From Cupriavidus pauculus (lineage in GTDB: Bacteria > Pseudomonadota > Gammaproteobacteria > Burkholderiales > Burkholderiaceae): a stretch of DNA of 64,000 bases. Where the stretch lies: the NCBI RefSeq assembly GCF_003854935.1, contig NZ_CP033969.1:930001-994000 (forward strand), given 5' to 3'. The notes below the pieces were generated by a model, which made no database searches, was not told the origin of the DNA, and saw nothing but the letters and a program-made list of their open reading frames with translations. Numbering within the stretch: position 1 is the first letter of the stretch; each line of letters opens with the position of its first letter. A program made the position numbers and the translations under genes. Below are positions 1-11,518 of the stretch, piece after piece.

Positions 1-169
1 CAGCCAGAAGCTGAACCAGCATCGGCCGGAAACGCTGGGCCAGGCCTCGCGCATCTCGGGCGTGACGCCGGCGGCGATCTCGCTGCTGCTGGTCCACCTG
101 AAGAAGAAGGGCATGGGGCGCGCCGCGCCGGCGGCAGCAAAGTCCGGTGACGGTCAGGAGGCTGCCTGA
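1..169 (+). CDS. mnmG: MnmG (GidA), C-terminal fragment
   Basis: Only the last 55 codons are present; the gene enters from the left edge and stops with TGA at 167-169. The visible residues include [20 protein letters not shown] followed by a basic stretch and an Ala-rich tail, which is the conserved C-terminal helical domain of the tRNA uridine-5-carboxymethylaminomethyl modification enzyme MnmG. With MnmE it modifies the wobble uridine of several tRNAs, and this C-terminal domain contacts MnmE. The rsmG start follows directly after the stop, the usual mnmG-rsmG arrangement beside chromosomal origins. Confidence 0.9.
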   Translation, partial: SQKLNQHRPETLGQASRISGVTPAAISLLLVHLKKKGMGRAAPAAAKSGDGQEAA

Positions 170-877
170 GTGGGTGGCTACCGTTACACCGTGACCGACG
201 AGGCGGCGCAGCGCAAGCGTCTTGAAGCGGGGCTCGATGCGATCGGGCTGGCGCTGTCGCCAACCCAGGTCGACACGCTGTTCGCGTACCTGACGCTGCT
301 GCGCAAATGGAACAGCGTCTACAACCTCACCGCCATCCGTCATCCTGACGAGATGCTGACCCACCACCTGCTGGACTCGCTGGCTGCCGTGCCGGCGCTG
401 GCCGACGCCGCGCGCGTCGCATCCGTACCCGACGCTGCGCGGGGCAGGGTGCTGGACGTGGGCTCGGGCGGCGGCATGCCGGGCATGCCGCTGGCCATCG
501 CGTGCCCGGACGTGTCGGTGTTGATGGTCGACATCGTCCAGAAAAAGACCGCTTTCCTGACCCAGTGTCGCGCCCAGTTGCGCCTGACCAATGCGGCTGC
601 ACACTGGGGGCCTGTGGAGAAGATCGAGGATGCCGCCGGGTACGCCGTGATTACGTCGCGCGCGTTTGCCGAGCTGACCGACTTCGTGAACCTGTCCGGC
701 CATCTGGTGGCACCGGGCGGCCGCTTGCTGGCGATGAAGGGTGTCTATCCGCAGGCCGAGATCGACCGCATGGCCGCGGCGGGGCTGATGGAAACGTGGC
801 AGGTGGAAGCCGTGACCAAGCTCAACGTACCAGAGCTGGATGCGGAGCGGCACATCGTCGCCATATCACGACGTTGA
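170..877 (+). CDS. rsmG: 16S rRNA m7G527 methyltransferase RsmG (GidB)
   Basis: A 235-residue protein of normal family length. It transfers a methyl group from S-adenosylmethionine to N7 of G527 in 16S rRNA; loss gives low-level streptomycin resistance in many bacteria (family knowledge). Residues 94-105 (VLDVGSGGGMPG) form the SAM-binding glycine loop, preceded by the family signature KWNSVYNLTAIR near residues 46-57. The start is GTG at 170, immediately after the mnmG TGA, so the two genes are translationally linked. It continues into the parA leader without a visible terminator. Confidence 0.95.
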   Translation: MGGYRYTVTDEAAQRKRLEAGLDAIGLALSPTQVDTLFAYLTLLRKWNSVYNLTAIRHPDEMLTHHLLDSLAAVPALADAARVASVPDAARGRVLDVGSGGGMPGMPLAIACPDVSVLMVDIVQKKTAFLTQCRAQLRLTNAAAHWGPVEKIEDAAGYAVITSRAFAELTDFVNLSGHLVAPGGRLLAMKGVYPQAEIDRMAAAGLMETWQVEAVTKLNVPELDAERHIVAISRR

Positions 878-963
878 ATCGTCAAAGCTGTAAATTTGAA
901 AATGTCATTCATCTGATGAATATGAGTGGCGAAAAACTGGGCAAACAGGAGCTGCTAGCGCTT

Positions 964-1737
964 ATGGCCAAGGTATTCGTGATCGCCAACCAGAAGGGTG
1001 GTGTGGGCAAGACCACCACGACGGTGAACCTGGCCGCCGGTCTGGCCGCGCAGGACCAGCGGGTGCTGCTGGTCGACCTGGATCCCCAGGGCAACGCATC
1101 GATGGGCTCGGGCATCGACAAGCAGTCGCTGGAACACAGCGTGTACCAGGTGCTGCTGGGGCTGGCGTCGGTGCCGCAGGCGCGCCAGCGGTCGGAAGCC
1201 GGACGCTACGACGTGCTGCCGGCCAACCGCGAACTGGCCGGCGCCGAAGTCGAACTGGTGGATCTGGACCAGCGCGAGCGCCGGCTCAAGCAGGCGCTGG
1301 CCGAGGTGGACGACCAGTACGACTTCGTGCTGATCGACTGCCCGCCGTCGCTGTCGCTGCTGACCCTGAACGGCCTGTGCGCGGCGCACGGCGTGATCGT
1401 GCCGATGCAGTGCGAGTACTTCGCGCTGGAGGGGCTATCCGACCTGGTCAACACGATCAAACAGGTGCACGCGAACCTGAACCGCGACCTGAAGGTGATT
1501 GGCCTGCTGCGCGTGATGTTCGATCCGCGCGTGACGCTGCAGCAGCAGGTGTCGGCCCAGCTTGAGGCGCATTTCGCGGAGAAGGTCTTCAAGACCGTGA
1601 TCCCGCGCAATGTGCGGCTGGCCGAGGCGCCGTCGTACGGCATGCCCGGCGTGGCATTCGATGCGTCCTCCAAGGGCGCCAAGGCGTATCTCGATTTCGG
1701 CGCGGAGATGATCGCGCGCGTCCGCCAGCTCGGTTGA
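964..1737 (+). CDS. parA: Chromosome-partitioning ATPase ParA (Soj)
   Basis: A 257-residue deviant-Walker ATPase. It starts MAKVFVIANQ, with KGGVGKT at residues 11-17 supplying the signature lysine and P-loop, and carries a VLIDCPPSLSLLTLNGL Walker-B region. It binds non-specific DNA in its ATP form and moves the ParB-parS complex during origin segregation. ATG 964 is chosen because AGGAG at 947-951 lies 12 bases upstream and because Soj proteins begin at this MAKV/I motif. Upstream in-frame ATGs near 916-922 would add an unconserved leader. parB follows 32 bases after the stop. Confidence 0.95.
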   Translation: MAKVFVIANQKGGVGKTTTTVNLAAGLAAQDQRVLLVDLDPQGNASMGSGIDKQSLEHSVYQVLLGLASVPQARQRSEAGRYDVLPANRELAGAEVELVDLDQRERRLKQALAEVDDQYDFVLIDCPPSLSLLTLNGLCAAHGVIVPMQCEYFALEGLSDLVNTIKQVHANLNRDLKVIGLLRVMFDPRVTLQQQVSAQLEAHFAEKVFKTVIPRNVRLAEAPSYGMPGVAFDASSKGAKAYLDFGAEMIARVRQLG

Positions 1738-1769
1738 GCGGCACGAACTGACAGGGAAGGGTGGCGAGC

Positions 1770-2663
1770 ATGGTGACCGCTAAGAAGAAGGGGCTGGGCC
1801 GGGGACTGGAAGCACTGCTCGGCGGGCCGGCCGAGATCGTCGAGACGGCGCGGCAGGAAGGGCTGCCGTCGGTGCTCAACGTCAATCAGCTTCAGCCGGG
1901 CAAGTACCAGCCGCGCACGCGCATGGACGAGGGCGCACTGCAGGAGCTGGCCGCCAGCATCCGCGCGCAGGGCCTGATGCAGCCGATCCTGGTGCGCCGC
2001 GTGGCCGAGCCGGATCGCTACGAGATCATCGCCGGCGAACGCCGCTACCGCGCGTCGAAGCTCGCCGGGCTGGACAAGGTGCCGGTGCTGGTCAAGGACG
2101 TGGCCGACGAGGCCGCGGCCGCCATGGCGCTGATCGAGAATATCCAGCGCGAGGACCTCAATCCGCTGGAAGAGGCGCAGGGCATCATGCGGCTGATCCG
2201 CGAATTCAGCTTCACGCACGAGCAGGCCGCGGAGTCGGTGGGCCGCTCGCGCAGCGCGGTGTCGAACCTGCTGCGGCTGCTGAACCTGGCCGCGCCGGTG
2301 CAGACCATGCTGATGGCGGGCGACCTGGACATGGGGCACGCGCGGGCGCTGCTGGCCGTCGACGGCGCCAACCAGATCACGCTGGCCAACCAGATCGTCA
2401 ACAAGCGGCTGTCGGTGCGCGAGACGGAAAAGCTGGTCGCCTCGACGCTGAAGCCGTTCGACCTGAAGTCGCTCAAGCAGAAGCAGGGCAACGGCACGCG
2501 CGACGTGGCGCGGCTGGAAGAGGAACTGTCCGACGCGCTGGGGCTGGCCGTGCAGATCAAGCTCGGCGCGCGCGGCAAGGGCCAGTTGACCATCCACTTC
2601 AACAACAACGACGCGCTGGACGGCGTGTTGACGCGGCTGCGCGAGCCGGCGGCCAACGCCTAG
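1770..2663 (+). CDS. parB: Chromosome-partitioning protein ParB (Spo0J)
   Basis: A 297-residue CTPase and DNA-binding protein that loads on parS sites and spreads, forming the segregation complex moved by ParA. The N-terminus (KKKGLGRGLEALLGG) is the ParA-contacting segment. The ParB/Sulfiredoxin fold follows with QPRTRMDE and the GERRYRA nucleotide-binding box near residues 90-96, then the helix-turn-helix region (FTHEQAAESVGRSRSAVSNL) and a dimerisation tail. ATG 1770 is preferred over GTG 1761 because the AGGGAAGG ribosome site at 1753-1760 abuts the GTG but sits nine bases before the ATG. I did not find a perfect parS 16-mer in the window. Confidence 0.94.
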   Translation: MVTAKKKGLGRGLEALLGGPAEIVETARQEGLPSVLNVNQLQPGKYQPRTRMDEGALQELAASIRAQGLMQPILVRRVAEPDRYEIIAGERRYRASKLAGLDKVPVLVKDVADEAAAAMALIENIQREDLNPLEEAQGIMRLIREFSFTHEQAAESVGRSRSAVSNLLRLLNLAAPVQTMLMAGDLDMGHARALLAVDGANQITLANQIVNKRLSVRETEKLVASTLKPFDLKSLKQKQGNGTRDVARLEEELSDALGLAVQIKLGARGKGQLTIHFNNNDALDGVLTRLREPAANA

Positions 2664-3062
2664 CCGTTTCCACGGTATACGGCAATCGTTTTACAGGTGG
2701 AATCGGTGGCCTGTCGGCCCGGCGCGACAGGCACGCCAGCGTGCACCATGCCGCGGCATGAATCTGCGCGATAACCGAACGGCGCCCGGCGCGTGTCGCA
2801 ATGCGGTGCACGCCGGGGCCGGGTCCAGTGACGGCCGATTCACCATCATGCCCGCTCGGGCGCGCGCAATCCGATTACGTTGCGCGTCATTGCCGCGCAA
2901 TATCCCACCATCCATCATGAAGGCGTGATAGCAACCGTTGTGCGAAATTCACTGCAAGCTAACTGAAAGCAGATTGACTCGTCTTGGCGATTGCTAATAG
3001 AATCGTGCGGTTTGAATTCTGGCCGGCGACGAAAAGTTCCGGCCTGGAACGAGGCTAGGCAG
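2664..3062. other. parB-atpI intergenic region
   Basis: About 400 bases without a supportable gene. The left part is GC-rich and carries no convincing terminator after parB. The right part becomes more AT-rich and holds the atp promoter described separately. Confidence 0.6.
2974..3003 (+). promoter_or_regulatory. Putative sigma70 promoter of the atp operon
   Basis: TTGACT at 2974-2979 and TAGAAT at 2998-3003 are separated by 18 bases, close to the sigma70 consensus. Transcription would start near 3010, about 50 bases before the atpI start, in a local AT-rich patch. No other equally good match was seen between parB and atpI. Confidence 0.6.
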
Positions 3063-3590
3063 GTGGTGGTTCGAGACCGTCAGCAGGAATATTCGCAAGC
3101 CGGCCCGGCGTCCCCCGGCAGTCGTCGTCACGACGATTGGCGAGACGACTGGGATGATAACGCCGAGCGCGAGGACGAAGCTGTCGATCCGCTGTCGCAT
3201 GCCGAGGCGGTGAGGCTGCTGGGCGAGCGCGCGTTGCGCCCGTCGCGGATGACACCGGGCAAGGTCGTGGTGGCCCAGATCGTGGTCACGCTGCTGTCGG
3301 CCCTGGCCTGGGCGATGTTCGCCGGGGCGCCGGGGCCTTCGGGCTGGTCGGCCTTCTTCGGCGGCATGGCGTGTTTCGTCCCGAGCGGCTTCTTCGCGCT
3401 GCGGCTGTACATGTCGCGCGCGCAGCCGTCGGTCGGCGGCCTGGTGGCCGGCGAGGCGATCAAGGTCTTCGGCACGGTGGCACTGCTGGTGCTGGTGATC
3501 GTGCTGTACCGCGAGCTTCGATGGGTGCCGCTGCTGGTCACGTTCCTGCTGGCGCTCAAGACTTACTGGGTGGCGCTCGCGATCCGCTAG
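3063..3590 (+). CDS. atpI: ATP synthase accessory protein AtpI
   Basis: About 175 residues. A hydrophilic, acidic N-terminal third (residues 1-65) precedes four hydrophobic segments beginning near VVVAQIVVTLLSALAW, GWSAFFGGMACFVPSGFF, IKVFGTVALLVLVIVLY and WVPLLVTFLLAL, the AtpI/I-subunit pattern. The family helps assemble the c-ring of the Fo sector. No standard start has a good ribosome site; GTG 3063 or 3066 is the most plausible because the next upstream codons are poorly conserved in character, so the start is uncertain. It is the first gene of the atp operon, 283 bases ahead of atpB. Confidence 0.8.
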   Translation: MVVRDRQQEYSQAGPASPGSRRHDDWRDDWDDNAEREDEAVDPLSHAEAVRLLGERALRPSRMTPGKVVVAQIVVTLLSALAWAMFAGAPGPSGWSAFFGGMACFVPSGFFALRLYMSRAQPSVGGLVAGEAIKVFGTVALLVLVIVLYRELRWVPLLVTFLLALKTYWVALAIR

Positions 3591-3873
3591 GCGGAGAGTC
3601 GCGAATCCCGTCGCCCGGGCCACGCCGCAAGGCAGGGCCACGGCTTGGGGTTCGGTCTCAGATGAGGCACCCATCCGGAATATCAAGGTTTCAACGCGCA
3701 GGGCGTCACAACGGTGCAGCGCTGCGTGAGCAAGGTTTTGCCCTGAACAATACGAAGGATTTGCCGCGGCGGTGACCGGTCATGTGACCGAAGGCCCAGG
3801 CAAGTCTCATACCGGTAGGCCGCCAGGGCGGTCGCCGGCAACGCAGATTTCGCAATATACCGATCGTTTCAAC

Positions 3874-4743
3874 ATGTCATCTGAAGCTACGCAAGGCGCA
3901 GGGCACGTGCTCACACCCTCAGGCTATATCGCCGAACACCTGCAGAACTTTAATTCGGTCGGCGGCAAGCAGCAGTCCGTGGTCGATTTCAGTGTCATCA
4001 ACTATGACACCGTGTTCTGGTCGGTGCTGTGCGGCGTCATCGCACTGCTGTTCCTCTACATGGCCGCCCGCCGCGTCACGGCCGGCGTGCCGGGCCGCTT
4101 CCAGGCCTTCGTGGAAATGATCGTCGAGATGGTCGACGACCAGGCCAAGGGCATCATCCACGGCGACCGCTCGTGGATCGCCCCGCTGGCGCTGATGGTG
4201 TTCTGCTGGATCACCATGATGAACGCGATCGACCTGATCCCCGTGGACTGGGTCACCGGCCTGAACCACGTGCTGGGCATCTTCCACATCCACCTGCCGC
4301 ACCACCGCGCCGTGGCCACGGCCGACCTGAACGGCACGCTGGGCATGTCGTGCTCGGTGCTGGTGCTGATGATCTACTACAGCTTCAAGATCAAGGGCGT
4401 CGGCGGCTTCGCGCACGAGCTGTTCTCGGCCCCCTTCGGTGCCAAGTGGTACCTGGCGCCGTTCAACTTCGTCCTGAACATCATCGAGTTCCTGGCCAAG
4501 GCCGTGTCGCTGGGCATGCGGCTGTTCGGCAACATGTACGCCGGCGAGCTGGTGTTCCTGCTGATCGCGCTGCTGGGTTCGATCTGGACGTTCGGCGCGG
4601 ACCTGTCCGCACTGGGCTTCGTCGGTCACGTGATTGCTGGCGCCGTCTGGGCCATCTTCCACATCCTGATCGTGCTGCTGCAGGCCTTCATCTTCATGAT
4701 GCTGACGCTGGTGTACATCGGCCAGGCTCACGATCACCACTGA
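3874..4743 (+). CDS. atpB: F1Fo ATP synthase subunit a
   Basis: A 289-residue integral membrane protein forming the stator half-channels for protons. The C-terminal part contains [20 protein letters not shown], with the essential arginine of subunit a that faces the c-ring carboxylate. Several long hydrophobic helices run from about residue 45 to the end, which is His-rich (AHDHH). ATG 3874 ([10 protein letters not shown]) has no clear Shine-Dalgarno sequence; it is chosen because the sequence upstream looks non-coding. It is followed after 62 bases by atpE. Confidence 0.95.
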   Translation: MSSEATQGAGHVLTPSGYIAEHLQNFNSVGGKQQSVVDFSVINYDTVFWSVLCGVIALLFLYMAARRVTAGVPGRFQAFVEMIVEMVDDQAKGIIHGDRSWIAPLALMVFCWITMMNAIDLIPVDWVTGLNHVLGIFHIHLPHHRAVATADLNGTLGMSCSVLVLMIYYSFKIKGVGGFAHELFSAPFGAKWYLAPFNFVLNIIEFLAKAVSLGMRLFGNMYAGELVFLLIALLGSIWTFGADLSALGFVGHVIAGAVWAIFHILIVLLQAFIFMMLTLVYIGQAHDHH

Positions 4744-5072
<329 letters not shown>

Positions 5073-5177
5073 GTCTTTTCGGTCTGCATGATGCTGACGG
5101 GCGGCGCAGGCCTCAGTCCGATGGCCTGGCCGCCCTTGTGCATTTATCTGTAGTTTGATTACCGAAAGGAACACACC

Positions 5178-5648
5178 ATGAATCTGAACGCAACGTTTCT
5201 TGCGCAGATGGTCGTGTTCTTCATCCTGTGGTGGGTTGTTGCCAAATTCATTTGGCCGCCGCTGGTGAAGGCGCTCGACGAACGCGCAAAGAAGATCGCC
5301 GATGGCCTCGCCGCTGCCGAAAAGGGCAAGGCGGAGCTTGAACTCGCCAACAAGCGTGTGGACCAGGCCATGGCCGAAGCCCGCACCGAAGGCGCACAGC
5401 GCGTGGCCGACGCCGAAAAGCGCGCCCAGGCCGCCGCCGACGAGATCAAGCAGAACGCCCAGGCAGAAGCCGCACGCATCATCGCCCAGGCCAAGGCCGA
5501 GGCAGAGCAGCAGGTGACCCGCGCACGCGAAACGCTGCGCGACCAGGTTGCCGTGCTGGCCGTGAAGGGTGCAGAGCAGATCCTCAAGCGTGAAGTGAAC
5601 GCGCAGGTGCACGCCGACCTGCTCAATCAACTCAAGGCTGAGCTCTAA
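5178..5648 (+). CDS. atpF: F1Fo ATP synthase subunit b
   Basis: A 156-residue peripheral-stalk subunit. A single N-terminal membrane helix (roughly residues 8-28, [17 protein letters not shown]) is followed by a long charged Ala/Lys/Glu-rich coiled coil to the C-terminus. The dimer connects subunit a to the F1 head through delta. GAAAGGA lies seven bases upstream of the ATG. The stop is two bases before the atpH start, so translation is coupled. Confidence 0.96.
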   Translation: MNLNATFLAQMVVFFILWWVVAKFIWPPLVKALDERAKKIADGLAAAEKGKAELELANKRVDQAMAEARTEGAQRVADAEKRAQAAADEIKQNAQAEAARIIAQAKAEAEQQVTRARETLRDQVAVLAVKGAEQILKREVNAQVHADLLNQLKAEL

Positions 5649-5650
5649 TC

Positions 5651-6193
5651 ATGGCTGAAACCGCAACCATTGCCCGTCCCTACGCCGAGGCGCTGTTCCG
5701 CGTCGCGAGCGAAGCCGGTGCAGGCAACCTGGGTGCATGGTCCGAACTGGTGTCGGAGATGGGGCAGGTTGCCGCCAACCCCGACATGCAGGCGCTCGCC
5801 ACCGATCCGAACGTGCCGGGCGACAAGCTCGAGCAGGTGTTCCTGTCGGTGCTGAAGAGCCCGGTCAACGACGAGGCTCGCCGCCTCGTGAAGCTGCTGG
5901 TGGAAAACAACCGCCTGACGGTGTTGCCGGAAATCGCCGAGCAGTTCCATGCGCTCAAGAACGCCCGCGAGGGTTCGTCCGACGTCGAGATCACCAGCGC
6001 CTACCCGCTGGACGATTCGCAGACGAAGGAACTGGTCGCCGCACTCGAACGCAAGTTCGGCCGCAAGCTGTACGCAAAGGTGGCGGTGGACCCGTCGCTG
6101 ATTGGCGGCGTGAGCGTCAAGGTCGGCGACGAAGTGCTCGACACCTCCGTGCGCGCGCGCCTGGCTGCCATGCAAGCCACGCTGACCGCCTGA
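5651..6193 (+). CDS. atpH: F1Fo ATP synthase subunit delta
   Basis: A 180-residue OSCP/delta subunit that links the peripheral stalk to the top of the alpha-beta hexamer. The start [16 protein letters not shown] and the C-terminal [18 protein letters not shown] signature near residues 148-165 are diagnostic. Only two bases separate it from atpF and 39 from atpA. Confidence 0.96.
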   Translation: MAETATIARPYAEALFRVASEAGAGNLGAWSELVSEMGQVAANPDMQALATDPNVPGDKLEQVFLSVLKSPVNDEARRLVKLLVENNRLTVLPEIAEQFHALKNAREGSSDVEITSAYPLDDSQTKELVAALERKFGRKLYAKVAVDPSLIGGVSVKVGDEVLDTSVRARLAAMQATLTA

Positions 6194-6232
6194 CCGCAAC
6201 GGCCGACGGATTGAAGAATTAGGAGCATTGTG

Positions 6233-7774
6233 ATGCAACTGAACCCCTCAGAAATCAGCGAGCTGATCAAGTCCCGCATCTCGGGTCTTGGCGCCGACGC
6301 TGAAGTGCGCAACACCGGCACGGTGATTTCCGTGACCGATGGTATCTGCCGCGTGCACGGCCTGTCCGGCGTGATGCAGGGCGAGATGCTGGAATTCCCG
6401 GGCAACACGTTTGGCCTGGCACTGAACCTCGAGCGTGACTCGGTGGGTGCCGTGGTGCTGGGCGAGTACGAACACATTTCGGAAGGCGATACGGTCAAGT
6501 GCACCGGCCGCATTCTGGAAGTGCCCGTGGGCAAGGAACTGCTGGGCCGCGTGGTCAACACGCTGGGCCAGCCGATCGACGGCAAGGGCCCGATCAACGC
6601 CAAGGAAACGGACGTGATCGAGAAGGTCGCCCCGGGCGTGATCGCACGTCAGTCGGTGAGCCAGCCGGTGCAGACCGGCCTGAAGTCGATCGACGCGATG
6701 GTGCCGATCGGCCGTGGCCAGCGCGAGCTGATCATTGGCGACCGCCAGACCGGCAAGACCGCCGTGGCCGTCGACGCCATCATCAACCAGAAGGGCAAGG
6801 GCGTCTTCTGCGTGTACGTGGCAATCGGCCAGAAGGCTTCGACGATCTCGAACGTCGTGCGCAAGCTCGAGGAAAACGGCGCGATGGAATACACCATCGT
6901 CGTGGCCGCCTCGGCTTCGGACTCGGCCGCCATGCAGTACCTGGCCGCGTACGCCGGCTGCACGATGGGCGAGTACTTCCGCGACCGCGGCGAAGACGCG
7001 CTGATCGTCTATGACGACCTGACCAAGCAAGCCTGGGCCTACCGCCAGGTGTCGCTGCTGCTGCGCCGCCCGCCGGGCCGCGAAGCCTACCCGGGCGACG
7101 TGTTCTACCTGCACTCGCGCCTGCTGGAGCGCGCCGCGCGCGTGAACGAGGACTACGTGTCGAAGTTCACGAACGGCGCCGTGACCGGCAAGACCGGTTC
7201 GCTGACCGCGCTGCCCGTGATCGAAACGCAGGCCGGCGACGTGTCCGCGTTCGTGCCGACCAACGTGATCTCGATCACCGACGGCCAGATCTTCCTGGAA
7301 ACCGACCTGTTCAACGCCGGTATCCGTCCCGCCATCAACGCCGGTATCTCGGTGTCGCGCGTGGGTGGTGCAGCCCAGACGAAGGTCATCAAGAAGCTGT
7401 CCGGCGGTATCCGTACCGACCTGGCCCAGTACCGTGAACTGGCTGCGTTCGCGCAGTTCGCCTCGGACCTGGACGATGCCACCCGCAAGCAGCTGGAGCG
7501 CGGCCGCCGCGTGACGGAACTGCTCAAGCAGCCGCAGTACCAGCCGCTGCAGGTGTGGCAACTGGCCGCGTCGCTGTACGCCGCGAACAATGGCTTCCTC
7601 GACAACGTCGACGTGAAGGACATCCTGCCGTTCGAAAAGGGCCTGCACGACCACCTGAAGACCAAGTTCGCCGACCTCGTCAACCGCATCGAAGAGACCA
7701 AGGATCTGTCGAAGGACGACGAAGCCGCCCTGCGTGCCGCGATCGAGGATTTCAGGAAGTCCGCCGCGTTCTAA
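6233..7774 (+). CDS. atpA: F1Fo ATP synthase subunit alpha
   Basis: 513 residues, the same length as the E. coli protein. The P-loop GDRQTGKT occupies residues 169-176, the E. coli numbering, and the alpha-subunit signature [17 protein letters not shown] is intact. It is the non-catalytic nucleotide-binding subunit of F1. ATG 6233 has AGGAG at 6221-6225, seven bases upstream; GTG 6230 overlaps and is less likely. Confidence 0.98.
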   Translation: MQLNPSEISELIKSRISGLGADAEVRNTGTVISVTDGICRVHGLSGVMQGEMLEFPGNTFGLALNLERDSVGAVVLGEYEHISEGDTVKCTGRILEVPVGKELLGRVVNTLGQPIDGKGPINAKETDVIEKVAPGVIARQSVSQPVQTGLKSIDAMVPIGRGQRELIIGDRQTGKTAVAVDAIINQKGKGVFCVYVAIGQKASTISNVVRKLEENGAMEYTIVVAASASDSAAMQYLAAYAGCTMGEYFRDRGEDALIVYDDLTKQAWAYRQVSLLLRRPPGREAYPGDVFYLHSRLLERAARVNEDYVSKFTNGAVTGKTGSLTALPVIETQAGDVSAFVPTNVISITDGQIFLETDLFNAGIRPAINAGISVSRVGGAAQTKVIKKLSGGIRTDLAQYRELAAFAQFASDLDDATRKQLERGRRVTELLKQPQYQPLQVWQLAASLYAANNGFLDNVDVKDILPFEKGLHDHLKTKFADLVNRIEETKDLSKDDEAALRAAIEDFRKSAAF

Positions 7775-7844
7775 CCGCGTGATTCCACGGACCGCGCCGT
7801 GACGCCGCAAGGCTGACGGCGCGGCACGAATGGAGAGGAAAGAT

Positions 7845-8720
7845 ATGGCCGGAACGAAAGAGATTCGAACCAAGATCAAGAGCGTGCAGAACACGCGCAA
7901 GATCACCAAGGCGATGGAAATGGTCGCCGCGTCCAAGATGCGCAAGGCGCAGGAACGGATGCGCAATGCCCGCCCGTACGCCGAGAAAGTGCGCAATATC
8001 GCCGCGCACCTGGCCACCGCCAACCCCGAGTTCAAGCATCCGTTCATGATTGGCCGCGACGTCAAGCGCGCCGGCATGATCGTGGTGACGACCGACAAGG
8101 GCCTGTGCGGCGGCTTGAACACGAACGTGCTGCGTGCGGTGACCAACGAGCTGAAGACCCTGCAGAACCGTGGCGTGGCCGTCCAGGCCACCGCGATCGG
8201 TACGAAGGGGATGCAGTTCCTGGGCCGTATCGGCGCCAAGGTGGTCTCGAACGTTGTGCACCTCGGTGACACCCCGCATCTGGAAAAGCTGATCGGCGCC
8301 ATCAAGGTCCAGCTCGACGCCTTCACCAACGGCGAAGTCGACGCGGTGTACCTGGCCTATACCAGGTTCATCAACACGATGAAGCAGGAGCCGGTGGTCG
8401 AGCAACTGCTGCCGCTGGCGGCAGACAAGCTGAACCAGACCGAAGATGAAAAGCGCGCCTACTCGTGGGATTACATCTACGAGCCCGACGCCCAGACGGT
8501 TGTGGAAGAGCTGCTCGTCCGCTACGTCGAGGCGCTGGTGTACCAGGCCGTGGCCGAGAACATGGCGTCGGAACAGTCGGCGCGCATGGTGGCCATGAAG
8601 GCGGCTTCCGACAATGCCAAGAACGTGATTGGCGAACTGCAGCTGGTCTACAACAAGACCCGCCAGGCCGCGATCACGAAGGAACTGTCGGAAATCGTCA
8701 GCGGCGCAGCGGCGGTCTAA
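7845..8720 (+). CDS. atpG: F1Fo ATP synthase subunit gamma
   Basis: A 291-residue rotor subunit. The N-terminal helix ([20 protein letters not shown]) and the C-terminal signature ([20 protein letters not shown]) form the coiled-coil shaft inside the alpha-beta ring. ATG 7845 is used because GAGAGGAAA lies just upstream; an in-frame ATG at 7830 would place the ribosome site inside the gene. Confidence 0.96.
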   Translation: MAGTKEIRTKIKSVQNTRKITKAMEMVAASKMRKAQERMRNARPYAEKVRNIAAHLATANPEFKHPFMIGRDVKRAGMIVVTTDKGLCGGLNTNVLRAVTNELKTLQNRGVAVQATAIGTKGMQFLGRIGAKVVSNVVHLGDTPHLEKLIGAIKVQLDAFTNGEVDAVYLAYTRFINTMKQEPVVEQLLPLAADKLNQTEDEKRAYSWDYIYEPDAQTVVEELLVRYVEALVYQAVAENMASEQSARMVAMKAASDNAKNVIGELQLVYNKTRQAAITKELSEIVSGAAAV

Positions 8721-10157
<1,437 letters not shown>

Positions 10158-10286
10158 GCGGCGTCTTTCGCTTTCGCGCGGCGTCGCGGCGGTCGTGCCC
10201 AGGCACGGCGCCGCGGCCAGCGTGAAGGCGGGACACAGGCTTCCTGATGTGCAGGGAGCCAACGCTTTCTGGAGAAAGGATCTTAT

Positions 10287-10703
10287 ATGGCAACCATTCT
10301 TGTAGACGTCGTCAGCGCGGAAGCGTCGATCTTCTCCGGTCAGGCGAAGTTCGTGGCGCTGCCCGGCGAGACGGGTGAACTGGGTATCCTGCCCGGCCAC
10401 ACGCCGCTGATCACGCGCATCCAGCCGGGTGCCGTGCGCATCGAGAAGGAAGACGGCAGCGAGGAATTCGTATTCGTTGCCGGCGGCATTCTCGAAATCC
10501 AGCCTCAGCACGTGACCGTTCTGGCCGACACCGCGATTCGCGGCGGCGACCTGGACGAAGCCAAGGCTCAGGAAGCCAAGCGTGCTGCGGAGGAACTGAT
10601 GCAGAACCAGAGCAGCGACCTGGACCTGGCGCGCGCCCAGAGCGAACTGGCCGTCGCCGCTGCCCAGCTCGCCGCAATCGCCCGCCTGCGCCGCAAGAAG
10701 TAA
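10287..10703 (+). CDS. atpC: F1Fo ATP synthase subunit epsilon
   Basis: 138 residues: an N-terminal beta-sandwich ([20 protein letters not shown]) and a C-terminal helical hairpin rich in Ala/Glu/Lys. The subunit binds gamma and can inhibit ATP hydrolysis through the C-terminal helices. GAGAAAGGA stands upstream of the ATG. It is the last operon gene, and a perfect terminator follows 47 bases after the stop. Confidence 0.96.
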   Translation: MATILVDVVSAEASIFSGQAKFVALPGETGELGILPGHTPLITRIQPGAVRIEKEDGSEEFVFVAGGILEIQPQHVTVLADTAIRGGDLDEAKAQEAKRAAEELMQNQSSDLDLARAQSELAVAAAQLAAIARLRRKK

Positions 10704-10750
10704 GCGCGTTACGCAGGCCCGCCGCGCTGTTGTTTTTTCGGCGAGGCATT

Positions 10751-10780
10751 AAAAAAGGCAGCCAACGGGCTGCCTTTTTT
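10751..10780 (+). terminator. Rho-independent terminator of the atp operon
   Basis: A perfect 13-base-pair stem with an AACG tetraloop: the arm at 10751-10763 begins with six A and the arm at 10768-10780 ends with six T. The symmetry lets it work on both strands. Confidence 0.92.
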
Positions 10781-10997
10781 ATTTTCCAAACGCTATATTT
10801 CTGTGCCTGGACCACAAAAAAAAGCGCGCGGGCCGGGGAGGCTCCGCGCGGACGGGAAAATCCCTTCGAGGGGTCAATTCGAAGGAACGGGTTCGGTCCA
10901 GGATTCACTTACAAGCGCAACGGAACTTTGCGTCCGTATATTCTGGCGAGATTCCATGCTCGGAACCTCAAGCCACGCGCTACCGGTCTTCCTAGTG

Positions 10998-11032
10998 CCG
11001 GATCAGGCATTTGCACGAAATGTCTGATCCGG
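10998..11032. repeat. 15-bp near-perfect hairpin
   Basis: The arms CCGGATCAGGCATTT and AAATGTCTGATCCGG pair over 15 positions with a single G-T mismatch, around a 5-base loop. Neither strand has a T-run after it, so it is not a standard terminator. Function unknown. Confidence 0.7.
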
Positions 11033-11191
11033 TAAATCGGGGCACTGCTCAGGCTTTCTTCCACACCCCTTATTATTTAAGGCTTTAGCGGCGGGGGTGC
11101 CTCACACCAAGCGCTGGTCTGTCAATGCATTGTGGGGGAAACTTCCGGGTGTGGCAGTAACAAAATGTATCGTTTTGCAAGTAGATGAAAG

Positions 11192-11216
11192 GCCGGCGAG
11201 TAAGCGGCCGGCGTTT
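11192..11216 (+). terminator. Possible terminator (GCCGGC stem, GTTTT tail)
   Basis: A six-base GCCGGC stem with a nine-base loop is followed by GTTTT. The stem is short, so this is a weak candidate. If real, it implies a transcript starting between 10781 and 11190. Confidence 0.35.
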
Positions 11217-11518
11217 TGAACACATTTATTCGATTTTGAAAGCGTTTTCACGGCGAGAGTTCGCCGGCGGTTACAGTCGAAATGTTAAGACATTTAATTC
11301 GTAGTGTACTGAATACATTACGTTTTTTCCGTGTCCGCTTAAGTCATTCCCTACTTTCGTGGGATGCCAGAAACGTGTTTTGCAGAAGTGTGTTCGGTAG
11401 CGCATTCAGCGTTACGATTTGAAACGGTGACTCGCAACGGCGCGCCAGCCGTTTCTGATCGCGGACAAGGGTGGCCGCCGCTACACTGGCGGACGTTTGC
11501 ACCCAAGCTCGCATCTCC

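Larger units (their letters stand above)
10781..11518. other. Long gene-free region with hairpins after atpC
   Basis: About 740 bases, visibly less GC-rich than the surrounding genes, with no frame showing convincing coding character. It contains a 7-base inverted repeat (10863-10869 with 10879-10885), a 15-base-pair near-perfect hairpin at 10998-11032, and a GCCGGC hairpin followed by GTTTT at 11192-11216. It could hold a small RNA or be the scar of a lost gene. I recognise no known RNA family. Confidence 0.5.
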
